Made by a program: the position numbers and the translations under genes. A stretch of DNA of 49,852 nucleotides from NCBI GenBank assembly GCA_014621425.1, contig JAANBB010000301.1:1-49852 (forward strand), in the 5' to 3' direction. Under the pieces are notes generated by a model. It was not told the DNA's origin. It saw nothing but the letters and a program-made list of their open reading frames with translations, and did no database searches. Positions 32,870 through 44,040 of this stretch are shown piece by piece. The first letter of the stretch is position 1. Every line of letters begins with the position of its first letter. This DNA is from Cylindrodendrum hubeiense. Taxonomy: Eukaryota; Ascomycota; Sordariomycetes; Hypocreales; Nectriaceae.

Positions 32870-33556
32870 TTAGAAGAACTTGACACCGAGGGAGTCGTCC
32901 TGTCCGAAGATTTGAGCCTTGCCTCGCTTGACGATAACATTGAGGGCCTTTAGTAGGACCTCAGTGTCCATGCCGTGGATATCTGTCCCATTGGTTAGCA
33001 ATTTGCAGGAGAGCGGGTGCTTTGGCATCAGCATACCAGTTCCCTTTGTGCCGTCTCCCTCTACCAATTCGTATACAGTCAGCACGCTGCCCTTCTGTCC
33101 CGACTGGTCGACGTAGGTCTCGACGAGCCCAGCCCACTCATCCGGCTTGCGCCAAAAAAGGAAGACGACATCTCCAGAGGAGCCGCCGCCGACGTACTCG
33201 GCACGGCCATCCTTGCGCATAAAGTCGACGACGTCGCGGATGTCGTCGGCGTTCAGGCGGCGGTCGAGGCGGCGGTTGAAGAAGAGGTCGGTGTCGGCGG
33301 CTGACGAAAGGGCGAGGCGGAAGATGCGGTGGTGGCGCGCGTAGGCGAGGATCAGGGCCGACCACTTGGTGCGCTGGGCGTGCAGCGTGGTGAGGTTCGT
33401 CTGGCGGGTGTAGAAGGCCGGGAAGTGGTACTCGCGGGGGAATGCGAAGGATGCGGAGGCGGATGCGGAGGCGGAGGCGGAGGCGAGGGTGGAAGCGGAG
33501 GCCGAGGGGGTGGAGGCCGAAGCCGAGGGGTTGGTGGATGCTGTTGCGGTCGCCAT
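32870..33556 (-). CDS. vps25: ESCRT-II subunit VPS25 (210 aa, 2 exons)
   Basis: ESCRT-II component with two winged-helix domains, recruiting ESCRT-III in endosomal cargo sorting. Exons are 33556-33037 and 32982-32870, with a 54-nt intron containing a GCTAAC branch point. FPREYHFPAFYTRQTN marks the family N terminus, and the end HGMDTEVLLKALNVIVKRGKAQIF...GVKFF is diagnostic. About 36 residues of Ala/Ser/Thr-rich low complexity, coded by a GCN/TCN trinucleotide tract, precede the conserved region. No later in-frame ATG could give a full-length start, so 33556 is used. The intron is a multiple of three with no stop, so retention would give an 18-residue insertion. Confidence 0.92.
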   Translation of the reverse strand: MATATASTNPSASASTPSASASTLASASASASASASFAFPREYHFPAFYTRQTNLTTLHAQRTKWSALILAYARHHRIFRLALSSAADTDLFFNRRLDRRLNADDIRDVVDFMRKDGRAEYVGGGSSGDVVFLFWRKPDEWAGLVETYVDQSGQKGSVLTVYELVEGDGTKGTGMLMPKHPLSCKLLTNGTDIHGMDTEVLLKALNVIVKRGKAQIFGQDDSLGVKFF

Positions 33557-34832
33557 AGTGTTGGATGTATGGACCGGGTATAGATCAGGTATGAGGAGGG
33601 AGGGGGGGAGAGAAGTGGCGGAGTGGAGGGAGTCGTGGTGAAGCTATCGTGATGGTTCGTGGTTCAGAGAGTGGAGGTTGTCTTTGGCGGGGTTCACATG
33701 CCATGACGTGGGGACGAGGGTTGGAGGGGCACCATGACACTGCCACGTGCCGCTGATTGGTGTCTTGGACCATCGACGCTCAACGCTCAGCACTCTTGCA
33801 GTAGAAGTCTCAAGACATCACCCACACATTAACTTGGCAAGTCAGCTCGGATTGGCAACTATCATAGTAATTGCGAGTGAGTATTGCGATTTGCATGCAC
33901 ACCCATCGCTGCTAGCACGCGTAAGATACACCCGGGTATTTAGGTATGAGCTAGACGGACTCTTCTAAATAAAAGATAAGATAAGCTTCCTTATATTTAT
34001 TTCCCTATTATTATATGACCAGGTCGTAAATGTTCCGAGCAAGAGGCATAAAGAAATACATAACCTTGTAATATTCCGAGAGTGAGGACTGCGAGATTCA
34101 GGCTCCGTCAGACATTTCGCATCGGTGTGCACTGTGTGGTACACATGGCCATCGCCGCAGGACGCAATACCCAATGGCCCGACCGACATATGCTGTTGGA
34201 GTAATGGCCTCTCTGGGGCGATAGCTGGTCTTATTTCCGAAGAGGCAATTGGCTGCCATGCTAAGTCTCATCGCGGATGCTTGTCCAGACCCTATTAGCT
34301 CGCGCGGTCGTCCGATAGACATTTAATCAAGGGGACTAACACCGCACTCCACAACGCCAATCATGTGTATCTTGGTGAGGGAGGACACGCCAGCCAGTGG
34401 CATGTCTCGTGTTGGAAATGCGCTAACCCGTCCCTTGAGATGTTATCTAGGGGGTTCACCTGCGTCCGAGGAAAAGCGCTGGTCACGGAGAAGATCAAAC
34501 TCGTTTAAAAATGGCTCGGTCAGAGGCCAAGCAGGGAGAATTGCCGCTGGGGCGTGGGATTGGCACTTCACTATTTACGGAGTCCACAGTGGGCGGTGGT
34601 TGACATTGCAAAAACCGCCATGTCTGCACAATCAACCCATCGTCACTCGATGGCTCTCATGAATCCCGGAATGAACGGCAAAGCTGTCTTCATCACACCT
34701 TGCCTCTGTCTCGTGATTTCTCGTGATTTCTCGTCATGTCTCGCCATGTTGCCGCTGTTTGTCCGACATATGACCGTCGCCGGATTTCTACGCATCCAAG
34801 CTAAGCCCCACGGCCCTGACCGTCTGCCTTTC

Positions 34833-34840
34833 TCCGCGGA
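34833..34840 (+). promoter_or_regulatory. NIT4/NirA binding site TCCGCGGA
   Basis: An exact copy of the palindromic octamer reported for Neurospora NIT4; with the preceding C it also matches the Aspergillus NirA consensus CTCCGHGG. It lies 328 bp upstream of the nitrite reductase start, with GATA elements nearby, as expected for a nitrate-induced, AreA/NIT2-dependent promoter. Confidence 0.7.
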
Positions 34841-34885
34841 ACACCAACACTCACAACCCTTGATCGTGATTGGCTCTCGGCCCGT

Positions 34886-34891
34886 CTTATC
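34886..34891 (-). promoter_or_regulatory. GATAAG (AreA/NIT2-type) site
   Basis: CTTATC on the plus strand is GATAAG on the minus strand, 46 bp downstream of the NIT4-type octamer and about 280 bp before the nitrite reductase start. Confidence 0.5.
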
Positions 34892-35167
34892 AAGATGGCC
34901 TCCCACCACGCATCTCCCCGGCACCTCGACTGCGCCAGCGCCGGAAATGCGTTTTACACTGCAAGCTTCCGCCGAGCCTCCGGAGATGCAATTCACGATA
35001 GGCTATGTGGAACTCGAAATCGGGGCCCAACGGCCGGGGCCCTCATGCGCCTCCCTTCGGCCTCTCTTAAAACCATGGATTCCCTTGTGGTCAACCGCTG
35101 AAGAGCTGCCTTGCTCTTGACGGCATATCCTTCACGGTGGCATGGGTTTGATGAAAATTCGCCCATC

Positions 35168-38100
35168 ATGAGTCAACCACCGAAGCATGTGGTCGTCGTG
35201 GGACTGGGCATGGTCGGCATCTCCTTCATGTAAGTGAAGCCATCCAGATCGATGCATCCTACCAACTCGGCCTAACAACTTCACAGTGAGAAGCTGTTAA
35301 AATACGACGCGAAATCGAGGGAATACACCATTACTGTCCTCGGCGAGGAGCCCTATCTAGCCTACAATCGAGTCGGCCTCACGAGTTTCTTCGAACATCG
35401 AAAAATAGAAAACCTCTACCTCAACCCCGCTGAATGGGTACGCATGCAATCACAGTAACCACATCGATCAACCCCGTGCTAACAATAAGACAGTATCAAG
35501 AAGCACCCGAAGGCGCTTTGAATTGCCACGTCAACACCAAAGCCATCAGCATCGATTCAGAAGCCAAGACCGTCGCCTGCGCCAACGGCCAAGTCTACTC
35601 ATACGACATCCTCGTCCTGGCCACCGGCTCCGACGCTCTCCTGCCTCGCGAGCTCCCAGGCCATGACGCCAACGGTGTCTTCGTGTACCGGACGATCAGT
35701 GACCTGACCAGCCTCATCGACTATGCCGATACAAAACCAGGAACCAATGCCACTGTCGTCGGCGGAGGCCTGCTGGGCCTGGAAGCTGCCAAGGCCATGT
35801 TGGATCTAGAGCGCTATAGCAAAATCAGCCTGCTTGAGCGTGCCAAATGGGTGCTCAGCAGACAACTAGACGCGGATGCTGGCAAGATGGTCATTGACCA
35901 GGTCCGTATGCTAGGGGTGGATATCATGCTGAGCAAGCGCGTCGCAAGCATCAAAACCGATGAGAGCAACAACCTCACAGGCGTTGTCTTTGAAGACGGA
36001 GAGGAGATCGACTGCTCAACGCTCTGCTTTGCCATCGGTGTCAAGGCTCGGGATGAATTGGCCCGAGTATCTGGCCTCGAGTGCGCCAAGCGAGGCGGCA
36101 TCATGGTCGACGACGGCCTAAAAACCAGCGTTCCAGACATTTACGCCATCGGCGAGTGCGCAAGCTGGAAAAGCCAAACATACGGCCTCATCGGCCCCGG
36201 TATCGAGATGGCAGATGTCCTCGCCTTCAACCTCACCCAGGCTAAGCTTCACTCGCCCCGGTCCTTCAAGCGCCCCGATCTCAGTACAAAGCTCAAGCTC
36301 CTCGGCGTCGATGTCGCCAGCTTTGGCGACTGCTTCGCTGATCGCGATGGGCCACTGTCTCTCCCGCCCAAGTTTGCAAAGACAATGCAGAATGGGAACG
36401 GCGCTCAGCTGACGAATGGCGCTGCTACTGCGTCCGTTCAGGCCCTCACCTACAGAGACCCCTTTATGAATGTGTACAAGAAGTACATCTTCACCAGAGA
36501 CGGCAAGTATCTCCTCGGCGGCATGATGATTGGAGATACCAAGGACTACGTCAAGCTCGTCCCCATGGTCAAGGCCATGAAGGAACTAGAAATGCCCCCT
36601 AGCGAGCTCATCCTCGGCGCCCAGAAGGACGGCGATGACGGCGATGACCTCCCTGATGAAGCCCAGATCTGCTCCTGCCACAATGTCACCAAGGGTGACG
36701 TCGTCGCCGTCGTCAAGGACGGCTCATGCAAGGACCTTGGTAGTGTCAAGTCGTGCACCAAGGCCGGCACGGGCTGTGGTGGCTGCATGCCTCTGGTGAC
36801 GACAATCTTCAACAAGACCATGGCGGCCATGGGCAACGAAGTCAAGAACCACGTCTGCCCGCACTTTGACTACTCGCGTGTCGACCTATACAATATCGTC
36901 ATGGTTAAGCGTCTCAAGTCCCTGAAGGAGGTGATGCGAGAAGTCGGCAACGACAAAGGGAGTCTTGGTTGCGAGCTGTGCAAGCCTGCCGTGGCCAGCA
37001 TCATGGCATCGCTGTGGAATAAGCACGTCATGGACAAGACCACCTACGGCCTACAAGACACCAACGATCGATTCTTGGGAAATATCCAGCGAGATGGATC
37101 CTACTCGGTCGTCCCCCGGATATCCGGTGGCGAGATCACACCGGACAAGCTCCTGGCTATCGCCGAAGTGGCCAAGAAGTACAACCTCTACACAAAGATC
37201 ACCGGAGGCCAGCGCATAGACTTGTTCGGCGCCAAGAAGCATGAGCTCCTCGATATCTGGGGCGAGCTCGTCGCTGCGGGCATGGAATCCGGCCACGCCT
37301 ATGCGAAGTCGCTTCGAACCGTCAAGAGCTGCGTTGGATCAACGTGGTGCAGGTTCGGCATCGGTGACAGTGTCGGCATGGCGGTGCGATTAGAGGAACG
37401 CTACAAGAGTGTCCGCGCACCGCACAAGATCAAGGGAGGCGTCAGCGGATGTGTGAGAGAGTGTGCTGAGGCCCAGAGCAAGGAGTAAGTTGCCCCGTCG
37501 ATAACTCCATCTAACTTCATCTTCAAGGTGACTAACGACTCTATAGCTTCGGTTTGATCGCCACGGAAAAGGGCTTCAACATCTTCATCGGCGGAAACGG
37601 CGGTGCCAAGCCGCGCCACGCCGACCTCCTGGCCAAGGACGTGCCTCCAGCCGAGGTCGTCCCCATCCTGGACCGCTACCTGATGTTCTACATCCGCACG
37701 GCCGACAAGCTCCAGCGCACGGCGCGCTGGGTCGAGAACCTTCCCGGCGGCCTCAAGTACCTGCAGGAAGTCATCCTAGACGACAAGCTCGGCATCTGCG
37801 CGTCGCTCGAGGCGCAGATGACGGAGCTCGTCGACAGCTTCTTCGACGAGTGGGCCGAGGCCATCCGCACGCCCGCCATCGCCGCCAAGTTCCGCCAGTT
37901 CCACAACACCGTCGACACGCTCCCGAGCACCGAGGTCGAGGAGGACCGTGGCCAAGACCGGCCCGTCTTCTGGGCCAGTGAGTCGGCGGCCGAGGACTTC
38001 AAGGGCCTCCAGGACCGGTGGTCCTCGTCGTCATGGCAGCCCGTCATCGAGTCGTCCTACTTTGACGGCGCCGACGAGATGCCAAACGGCATCTCAGCGA

Positions 38101-38633
38101 CCATCAAGCGCGGCGATACGCAGCTCTCCGTCTGGCGCATCCAGGGCACGTACTATGCCACGCAGCAAATGTGCCCGCACAAGCGCGCCTTTATCCTCTC
38201 TGACGGCCTCGTCGGCCAAGAGCCGTGCAAGAAATCTGCCAACGGCAAGGAGGACGCCCCCAGCAGCACGGCTTCTCCCTGGGTCTCGTGCCCGCACCAC
38301 AAGCGGAACTTCGACCTGGGCAACGGGTCCTGCAAGACGGACGAGGCCCTCTCCATCGCCACGTTCCCCGCCGAGGCCCGATCAGACGGCATGTTATACC
38401 TGAGGCTGCCTCCAGTCGAAGAGCTGGATGCCGCGTTGGGTACCAAGAAGTGGATGGTCAAGAAGGGCGAGAGCAACGCCGCCGCGCCGATGAAGGAGCT
38501 AGACCAGCGTATCAAGTTTGTCGGGCTGCGGGGCAAGAAGCCTGGCGTGCGGCCCCTCGCCGGGACGAAGATGACGAAGCCCGTCGAGTTGATGGCCAAC
38601 GGTGGAGGATGCGGAAGCGCGCCGGATTGGTAG
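35168..38633 (+). CDS. niiA: Assimilatory nitrite reductase [NAD(P)H] (1096 aa, 4 exons)
   Basis: Six-electron reduction of nitrite to ammonium in the cytosol, the second step of nitrate assimilation. Exons are 35168-35229, 35287-35437, 35494-37484 and 37547-38633. Domains in order: FAD/NAD(P)H-binding Rossmann region ([13 protein letters not shown] near the start), a BFD-like [2Fe-2S] region with Cys464 and Cys466 and a later CGGC pair, the nitrite/sulfite reductase halves, and a C-terminal Rieske domain. Siroheme/[4Fe-4S] ligands are Cys684, Cys690, Cys724 and Cys728. Rieske ligands are Cys944, His946, Cys983 and His986. The 62-nt first exon is supported because splicing completes the GxGxxG motif and the following IEKLL helix. 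No nitrate reductase or nitrate transporter gene is in the window. Confidence 0.95.
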
Positions 38634-39304
38634 ACGCCATAGACGAATTGGAATTTAGACGGTTGAAGCGACGGTGGGATATCACAGGTTTTGAATAGCA
38701 TCGGACAGTGCGTTGAGATTCGATCATGGGTTTTTTTGTATGGGATACCTCCTTTCGTTGTGCGGAATTAAGTGAATATACCCTCAACAGACCTCCAAAT
38801 CCGAATGGCCGTGACACTCGTGTCTGTGTCCCAGTTGTTGATTAGATCGACTCCAAGTACCATTCCATGGACGCCTCCTTGATTTTGAGACAGCCCGATA
38901 CTCGCGAGCCAACCAGTCGGCCAGCTAGCTATGCCCCTTCACTATCCGGAAACTCACATCCCAGCCTCGAGTTTAAAAGGAACATGGAGAGAAAAATATG
39001 AAACAGTGTAAAGAAAAGTAAAATGAAAGTTGTCGTAGAAACTCTGGGCACAGGTTCCTGTCCCTGTGCCAATTCCTAGGAAAATCCCCTTCCTCCGTCC
39101 TGTATCGTCCTTTTTATCCGTTGCCGACAGTAACTCCAGAACCCAACAGATCCCACCAATCTAGAAAACAGATACCCATGATCGTACAGAAGTCATCTCA
39201 GAAGAATGAACACAACAAGGAAATGCGTAGAAGTGTCAAGTGGAGTATCGGTGGAAGGTTTCGTTCGTGGGCTTCCAGAATCCGTCAGTCCCAGTCCCAA
39301 CCCA
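38634..39304. other. Intergenic region between convergent genes
   Basis: About 670 bp holding the 3' UTRs of nitrite reductase (+) and the SREBP gene (-). No gene is seen. Confidence 0.6.
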
Positions 39305-42300
39305 TCAACACCCATCATCTTCGCATTCGCTCAGGCTTCCGTATCCGGTATCTGATTCCATGCCCACCACGCTCTTGGTGATCATCAGACATCGGTCCAC
39401 CACCTTTTCTCGAATCTCCAGCGCCACACCGCACTTCTCTCCAGGGAGACCTCCCATCCAGAGGCGAAGTCCTCCCGCGAGTCGCTCCAGCGACGGTTGG
39501 AACGTCTCCGCGGCATTCTTGTGCTCGAAAAGCTCCTCCATCAACTGCATAGCTGCGGTGCAGCCGAGAAGTGACATCTGAGATGCGTTGCCTCGAGTCA
39601 TGACAGACTCAATCACGCGGAGGCCTTTGTGGGGTGTGCCGGCTGTGCTTTCGATTCGTCGAAGGTGGGCGATGGCCATTGCGCACCGCAATGCGAGGCG
39701 GAGATCGGGGGTCGACGCCCGTAAGCCCGAGTCGATGATGGTCGAGGAAGCACCAACCAGGCTATCCTCCCTCTCAGTCCCCAGGGCCTGCAGAGCTGCA
39801 GCGATGTTTGCGCCACGAGCCTTTTCTTCCAAGACTGCACGCGCCACGACAGCGCGAGCTTGGGCAGTAGATCCGATGGGAGCAGTCAGAACCGCCAGGT
39901 CAATATCCTCGCCCTTGGTACGTAAGAACTCCTCGTCCTTGTCCATAGTAGCAACCAGCACCCGGTGCAGTGTTTGAATCGACCACCAAGCCGCAACAGC
40001 ATCCATCGGCGATCCAATAGCGGTGTCATCGACGACGGCGTCCATTCCGTCCATGCGAGTCGTGACGTTGTAATCAGTTTCGGTGTTAAAGGCCAGGTTG
40101 TATGCGCGTTGGATCACGTCGTCGTTAAGGATCTCGTCGCTGTCCTGCTCAACGAGCACGGCAAGGTGCTCAGGTAGCTCGTCTTCATGTTGCTCGTCCG
40201 ATTCCTCGCGAAGCTGGATGAGTAGCCGGTTGAGTTGCCGGGCATCATTCCACATGGTCCGTGCCAGCTTGGCAGAAATCACGTTGCTGACGCCCAGGTG
40301 CAGTCTATTTTGGCTGAGATCCCATAGAAGCACGCGGACGTGCAAGGCCTTGAGCATAAGTCGGATCGGGGAGTTGGGAAGAGTACCAGAAGCGAGAAGC
40401 GTAAGAACCAGGCGGCTTTTGTTGATCTCGACATCTCCACCTGCCAGTTGAGAGTCGAGGGCAATGCACCAAGCCTGGACACGGGCAGTCTCTTGCTCCT
40501 CGGTCAGACCAGTGAGCACTTGGTATCCATGGATGCCGATAGCGTTGCGCAGGCTGAGTTTGAGAGCCTTGAGCAGGAGTGCAGCCGCCTCCAGGAAGAA
40601 GTTATGTCGAGGAATCCAGACAGTCTGAATGGCGGTAAGCCACGCTTGCTGTCGCACATGAATCGGGGACGCCAAAGACGGAGCCGCCTGCAAGACCCCA
40701 ACCTGCGACTTCTTCGACTTTGCCTGCGCCTGAGCGAAAAGTGAGGGTACAAAGACCCACAAGAAGGTACCGAGCAGCATGAGGACTCGGAGTGACGTGT
40801 GGACATGGTATCCCATAAATTGGAGATCCAAGCTCGAGGCAACGCCCCGCAGGAGATGAAGCGGCACGGCCAAAAGACCGCGGCCCTCTGTATCCTTATT
40901 GCTGACCTCGTCTTCTCGAACGGCCTCCAAAAGCATCAGGCCTGCCAGAGAGCCGACCATGAGCTTGCCGAAGTACGGGCCCGCATTATTCCAGCGGTTC
41001 TGTTGCATCTGCTGCTGCTGCTGAATCTGCTGCTGGCGAATGACAGCAGGGTTTCCACCACGGTAAGGCTGCTGAGGCACAGGATATGGCTGGCCAGCAG
41101 CCATCTGCGCCGAGATAATTCGCTTCATGTCGTCCGGTACCTGGATCATTCCCGCGGGCGCGGCGCTTCCGTCTGGCGAAGCCGACATGGGGGAGCCGAC
41201 GAACTGTTGAGAATCCTGCGCGTACTGGATCGGCGTGGGGGGTTGCTGTAGGGGGCTAATCGCGCCGTTCATCGCGCCCGCCATGAAGAGCTTTTCGAAG
41301 GCGGCGATTCTCGCTTGCATGGCAGTGTTTTCGTCGAGGAGTCGGTTGTTCCGCTTCTCGAGGTGTCGGATGTATTCGGTTGCCTTGCTCAGCACCTGGA
41401 TAGTAGATTAGCCTCGTGCCGCGATGGGCATCGCGGCTCGACATGGACTTACGGTGGCCTTGTTCAGCTTGTGGGCCGGTGTCAGGCCGTGAAGCTCTTC
41501 GCGGTCTTCGGTGGTGTCCTCGCCCCTGGCGCTCTTGGACATGATTCGCAGGCTGGGGACGCTGTCTCGCAGAGCAGCGATCTTGTCGTTGAGGTTGGTT
41601 CGATAACGCTTCTCAATCATGTTGTGAGCTGTCTTCTTAATAGGTTGGTTGCCATCTTCGTCCTCCTCTTCTTCGTCTTCAGGATCAGCTGAAGACTTTC
41701 GCTTTCGAGACGCTTTAGAGGACATTTCAGCAAGATCTGGTGACGAGAGAATCCCCATCTTGGCCTCACCTGTCGCCGAGTCGGGACTCGACGCGCTCTT
41801 GGGCGAGTTGTACTGGAGATGTGGCGGCATGGCGATGTTGCGGAGCTTCTCCTGCAGGGCAGGAGTTAGAGAGCTGAGAGCGCGCGGCGGGAAGTGGCTG
41901 TTGTCTTGTGGAGGGCCGTGTGCCACTGAGGGGTTCGAGGGGAGGGATCCAGCGTAGATGGAGTCGGGACTGAGAGTAGTGGGCGCAAGGCTGTCGAGGC
42001 CGGCAGAGACGGGAAGCTGCTGGAGTTGCAGTTGCTGATCCTGACCGAAAGAAATGTCCCAGGGGGAGGTCTGATAGCTGGGCTGGGCGGGAGGAGCAGC
42101 GCTTGAGGGGTCGTACGAGTCGTAAGGGGGTGTACCTGTGAACTGCCAGGCGGCGTTGGCAGCGGCGTAGTAAGGCTGGGGCGGAGGGCGGGAGTTGGAG
42201 GAGGAGTCGTTAGGAGGGAGAGAGGAGGGGTCCGGCTTCACGGCCGAGCCATCATCGACGAAGCCGATATTTGGGTCTTGGAGCCCAAACAGGCTATTCG

Positions 42301-42343
42301 CATTGTCATGGTCGGCCATGTCAGAGAACCTAGAGCCAGGCAT
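39305..42343 (-). CDS. srbA: SREBP-type membrane-bound bHLH transcription factor, SrbA-like (993 aa, 2 exons)
   Basis: Precursor of a sterol- and hypoxia-responsive activator. In fungi the N-terminal bHLH part is released by proteolysis at the ER/Golgi. Exons are 42343-41453 and 41395-39305; the intron splits the bHLH at residue 297. [16 protein letters not shown] carries the SREBP-specific Tyr (Tyr247). Helix 2 follows the loop, and a leucine-zipper-like segment ([16 protein letters not shown]) starts at about 308. The N terminus is Pro/Ser/Gln-rich with an acidic [10 protein letters not shown] run before the bHLH. Two hydrophobic segments at about 439-457 and 500-518 fit the hairpin anchor, and a long C-terminal domain follows (DUF2014-like). 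The start could be M1 (42343) or M9 (42319). Convergent with nitrite reductase. Confidence 0.9.
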
Positions 42344-42511
42344 GGCAGGCCCAGGACCATGCAGCGATGGGCTGATGACTGGATGGGCACCACAGGAGGG
42401 ACCCAGTTGTTGGGGTGACCCCGAAGGCCTTCGCGGTGAGAGCGCTGGAGGGCTGGAGGGGATGGGATGGGCGAGTGGCGCGGGTGAGCCTACGAAACTC
42501 TTTCAGTCGCG

Positions 42512-42551
42512 GGCTCACTGGCTCACAGGCTCACGGGCTCACTGGCTCACT
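42512..42551 (+). repeat. 8-bp tandem repeat GGCTCACN, five copies
   Basis: Five contiguous copies of GGCTCAC followed by T, A, G, T, T, about 170 bp upstream of the SREBP start. Confidence 0.9.
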
Positions 42552-42558
42552 GACCACG

Positions 42559-42621
42559 CACTCTGCACTCTGCACCTAGCTCTCTGCACCTAGCACTCTG
42601 CACTCAGCACTCAGCACTCTG
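42559..42621 (+). repeat. 7-bp degenerate repeat CACTCTG/CACCTAG
   Basis: A run of 7-bp units CACTCTG, CACCTAG and CACTCAG directly after the 8-bp array, in the likely 5' leader or promoter of the SREBP gene. Confidence 0.75.
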
Positions 42622-43980
42622 TAACAGCACCAATTTCTCGCTATCGCCGCGTGGTGTGTCGCTGCGCGGCGCAGTTCGGTGGTCGGATCTCAGGCTTGAG
42701 GGGCTCTAGGTGACGATGGCGACGAGGGTGAGAGCGAGCGAGGTGGGATCACCGGCGGATGCGGCCGAACGTTCGATGGAAGGCCAGGGACTGGGGGGAG
42801 AGCGATCGAAAGCTGGCAAAATGGCCTGACTGAGCCTCGGGGATAGAAAGCGCTGGTGATGGGAATGGGGGGGGATTGGGATTGAGAGAGTCAATGAGGA
42901 GAAGAGGACGGAAAATCGAACCACAGGACCCGGACATCAGCCCATTCAGCGCGAGGCTCCACCCGGGGGGGTTAGAGGAATCGCTCTACAGTGCCTCGTT
43001 ACAGTGCGTGTTGGCTGCCATGCGCCTTTGGCCAGCCTCGAGTTATCTCGCGCACGCCTCAAGCGCACGCCTCGAGCACCAGATGGCCCGCGCCATGCAA
43101 AAGATGGCCCCCCCGCGGACACCGGTATGCGCTCTGAATGGGCTCCTGGGGCTTGGGGAGGTCCATGCCACGCACTCGCGGCTGATCCAGTGGGTATCGG
43201 GCGGGCTGGGACGGTGGTGGGTTGCTGCTGGCTGGCGTTGCACCGTTGAGACACCCAAAAATGAATTATCGACACCTCCCAAGATCCTTAACAGTCACAT
43301 GTTAAATCCAACACCGGCTTACCCTGAGCCCTATCCCTAACACCGACTCCTAACCGCTAATACCCAGCTTTCTAATCATATTTCTTAATCTAAACTCTTG
43401 GAGTCTTCTCTTTTGCCAGTTGCAATTTCTCGCTAATTAATTAAGACGGGATTTCTATCTTTTCACCTGTTAGTAAACATGTCACTTTAGTTCCGAACAA
43501 ACGGCTGCGTGCGGATGTGGTGGAGCACAACCGGGAAGCCTGCATCTTGATTGGTTTCGAATCCGGTTAGTAGGCGTACATGATTCAAATTGAGGTGTAG
43601 AGGTAGATGTTTCGCTACTGGCCCATCGTCCGCAAATCTTTCGCTGTCCCCCCGCCGCTGCGTCCGGGCTCTCCGTGCCAAAGGCTCCAGCCAACTGTGC
43701 GAACCCATCCAAACACTCCATTCCGCTCGGCAAGGATTCTAATATTGAAGCCCCCTACCGATTGAGCCAAGCCTGCGTCTTAGCCCGCCCCTCTGTTCCG
43801 CGACTGCGACGGCCAAAGTGCGCAAACACAATGATCTGTCGCCAGGGGTGGGGCCCTGTCTCGGCCTGGCCACGCGGGTTCCATGGTTCCCTCGCCCCGA
43901 TGATTCCTGCAGAGATGCGGTCGCGGCGGCGATTCGGTTCAACCGCGACGGCTGCGATGACAATGACGACACGATACGAC

Positions 43981-44040
43981 CTGATCCGGCCTGATCAGAC
44001 CTGACCATGCCTGGCCATACCTGATCATGCCTGATCATGG
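43981..44040 (+). repeat. 10-bp tandem repeat, six copies (CTGATCATGC type)
   Basis: Six consecutive 10-bp units with the consensus CTGATCATGC, drifting from left to right. The period is close to one helical turn. Each TGATCA-like unit is itself palindromic. Confidence 0.85.

Larger units (their letters stand above)
33557..35167. promoter_or_regulatory. Divergent region vps25/nitrite reductase with nitrogen-control sites
   Basis: 1.6 kb without a supported gene. An AT-rich stretch lies at about 33960-34080. Nitrogen-regulatory motifs include two overlapping GATAAG at 33975-33985, CTTATC (GATAAG on minus) at 34886, GATAGG at 34997 and a NIT4-type octamer at 34833. Confidence 0.6.

Noticed and set aside
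34554..35120. Plus-strand open frame of 188 codons before nitrite reductase
   Set aside because: Covers the NIT4/GATA promoter region and shows no family resemblance or codon bias like its neighbours.
43545..43575. B-box-like GTTTCGAATCC suggesting a tRNA gene
   Set aside because: No matching A box, no complementary T-stem and no acceptor stem at the right spacing; likewise the GTTCAATCCC at about 7128-7137 (minus).
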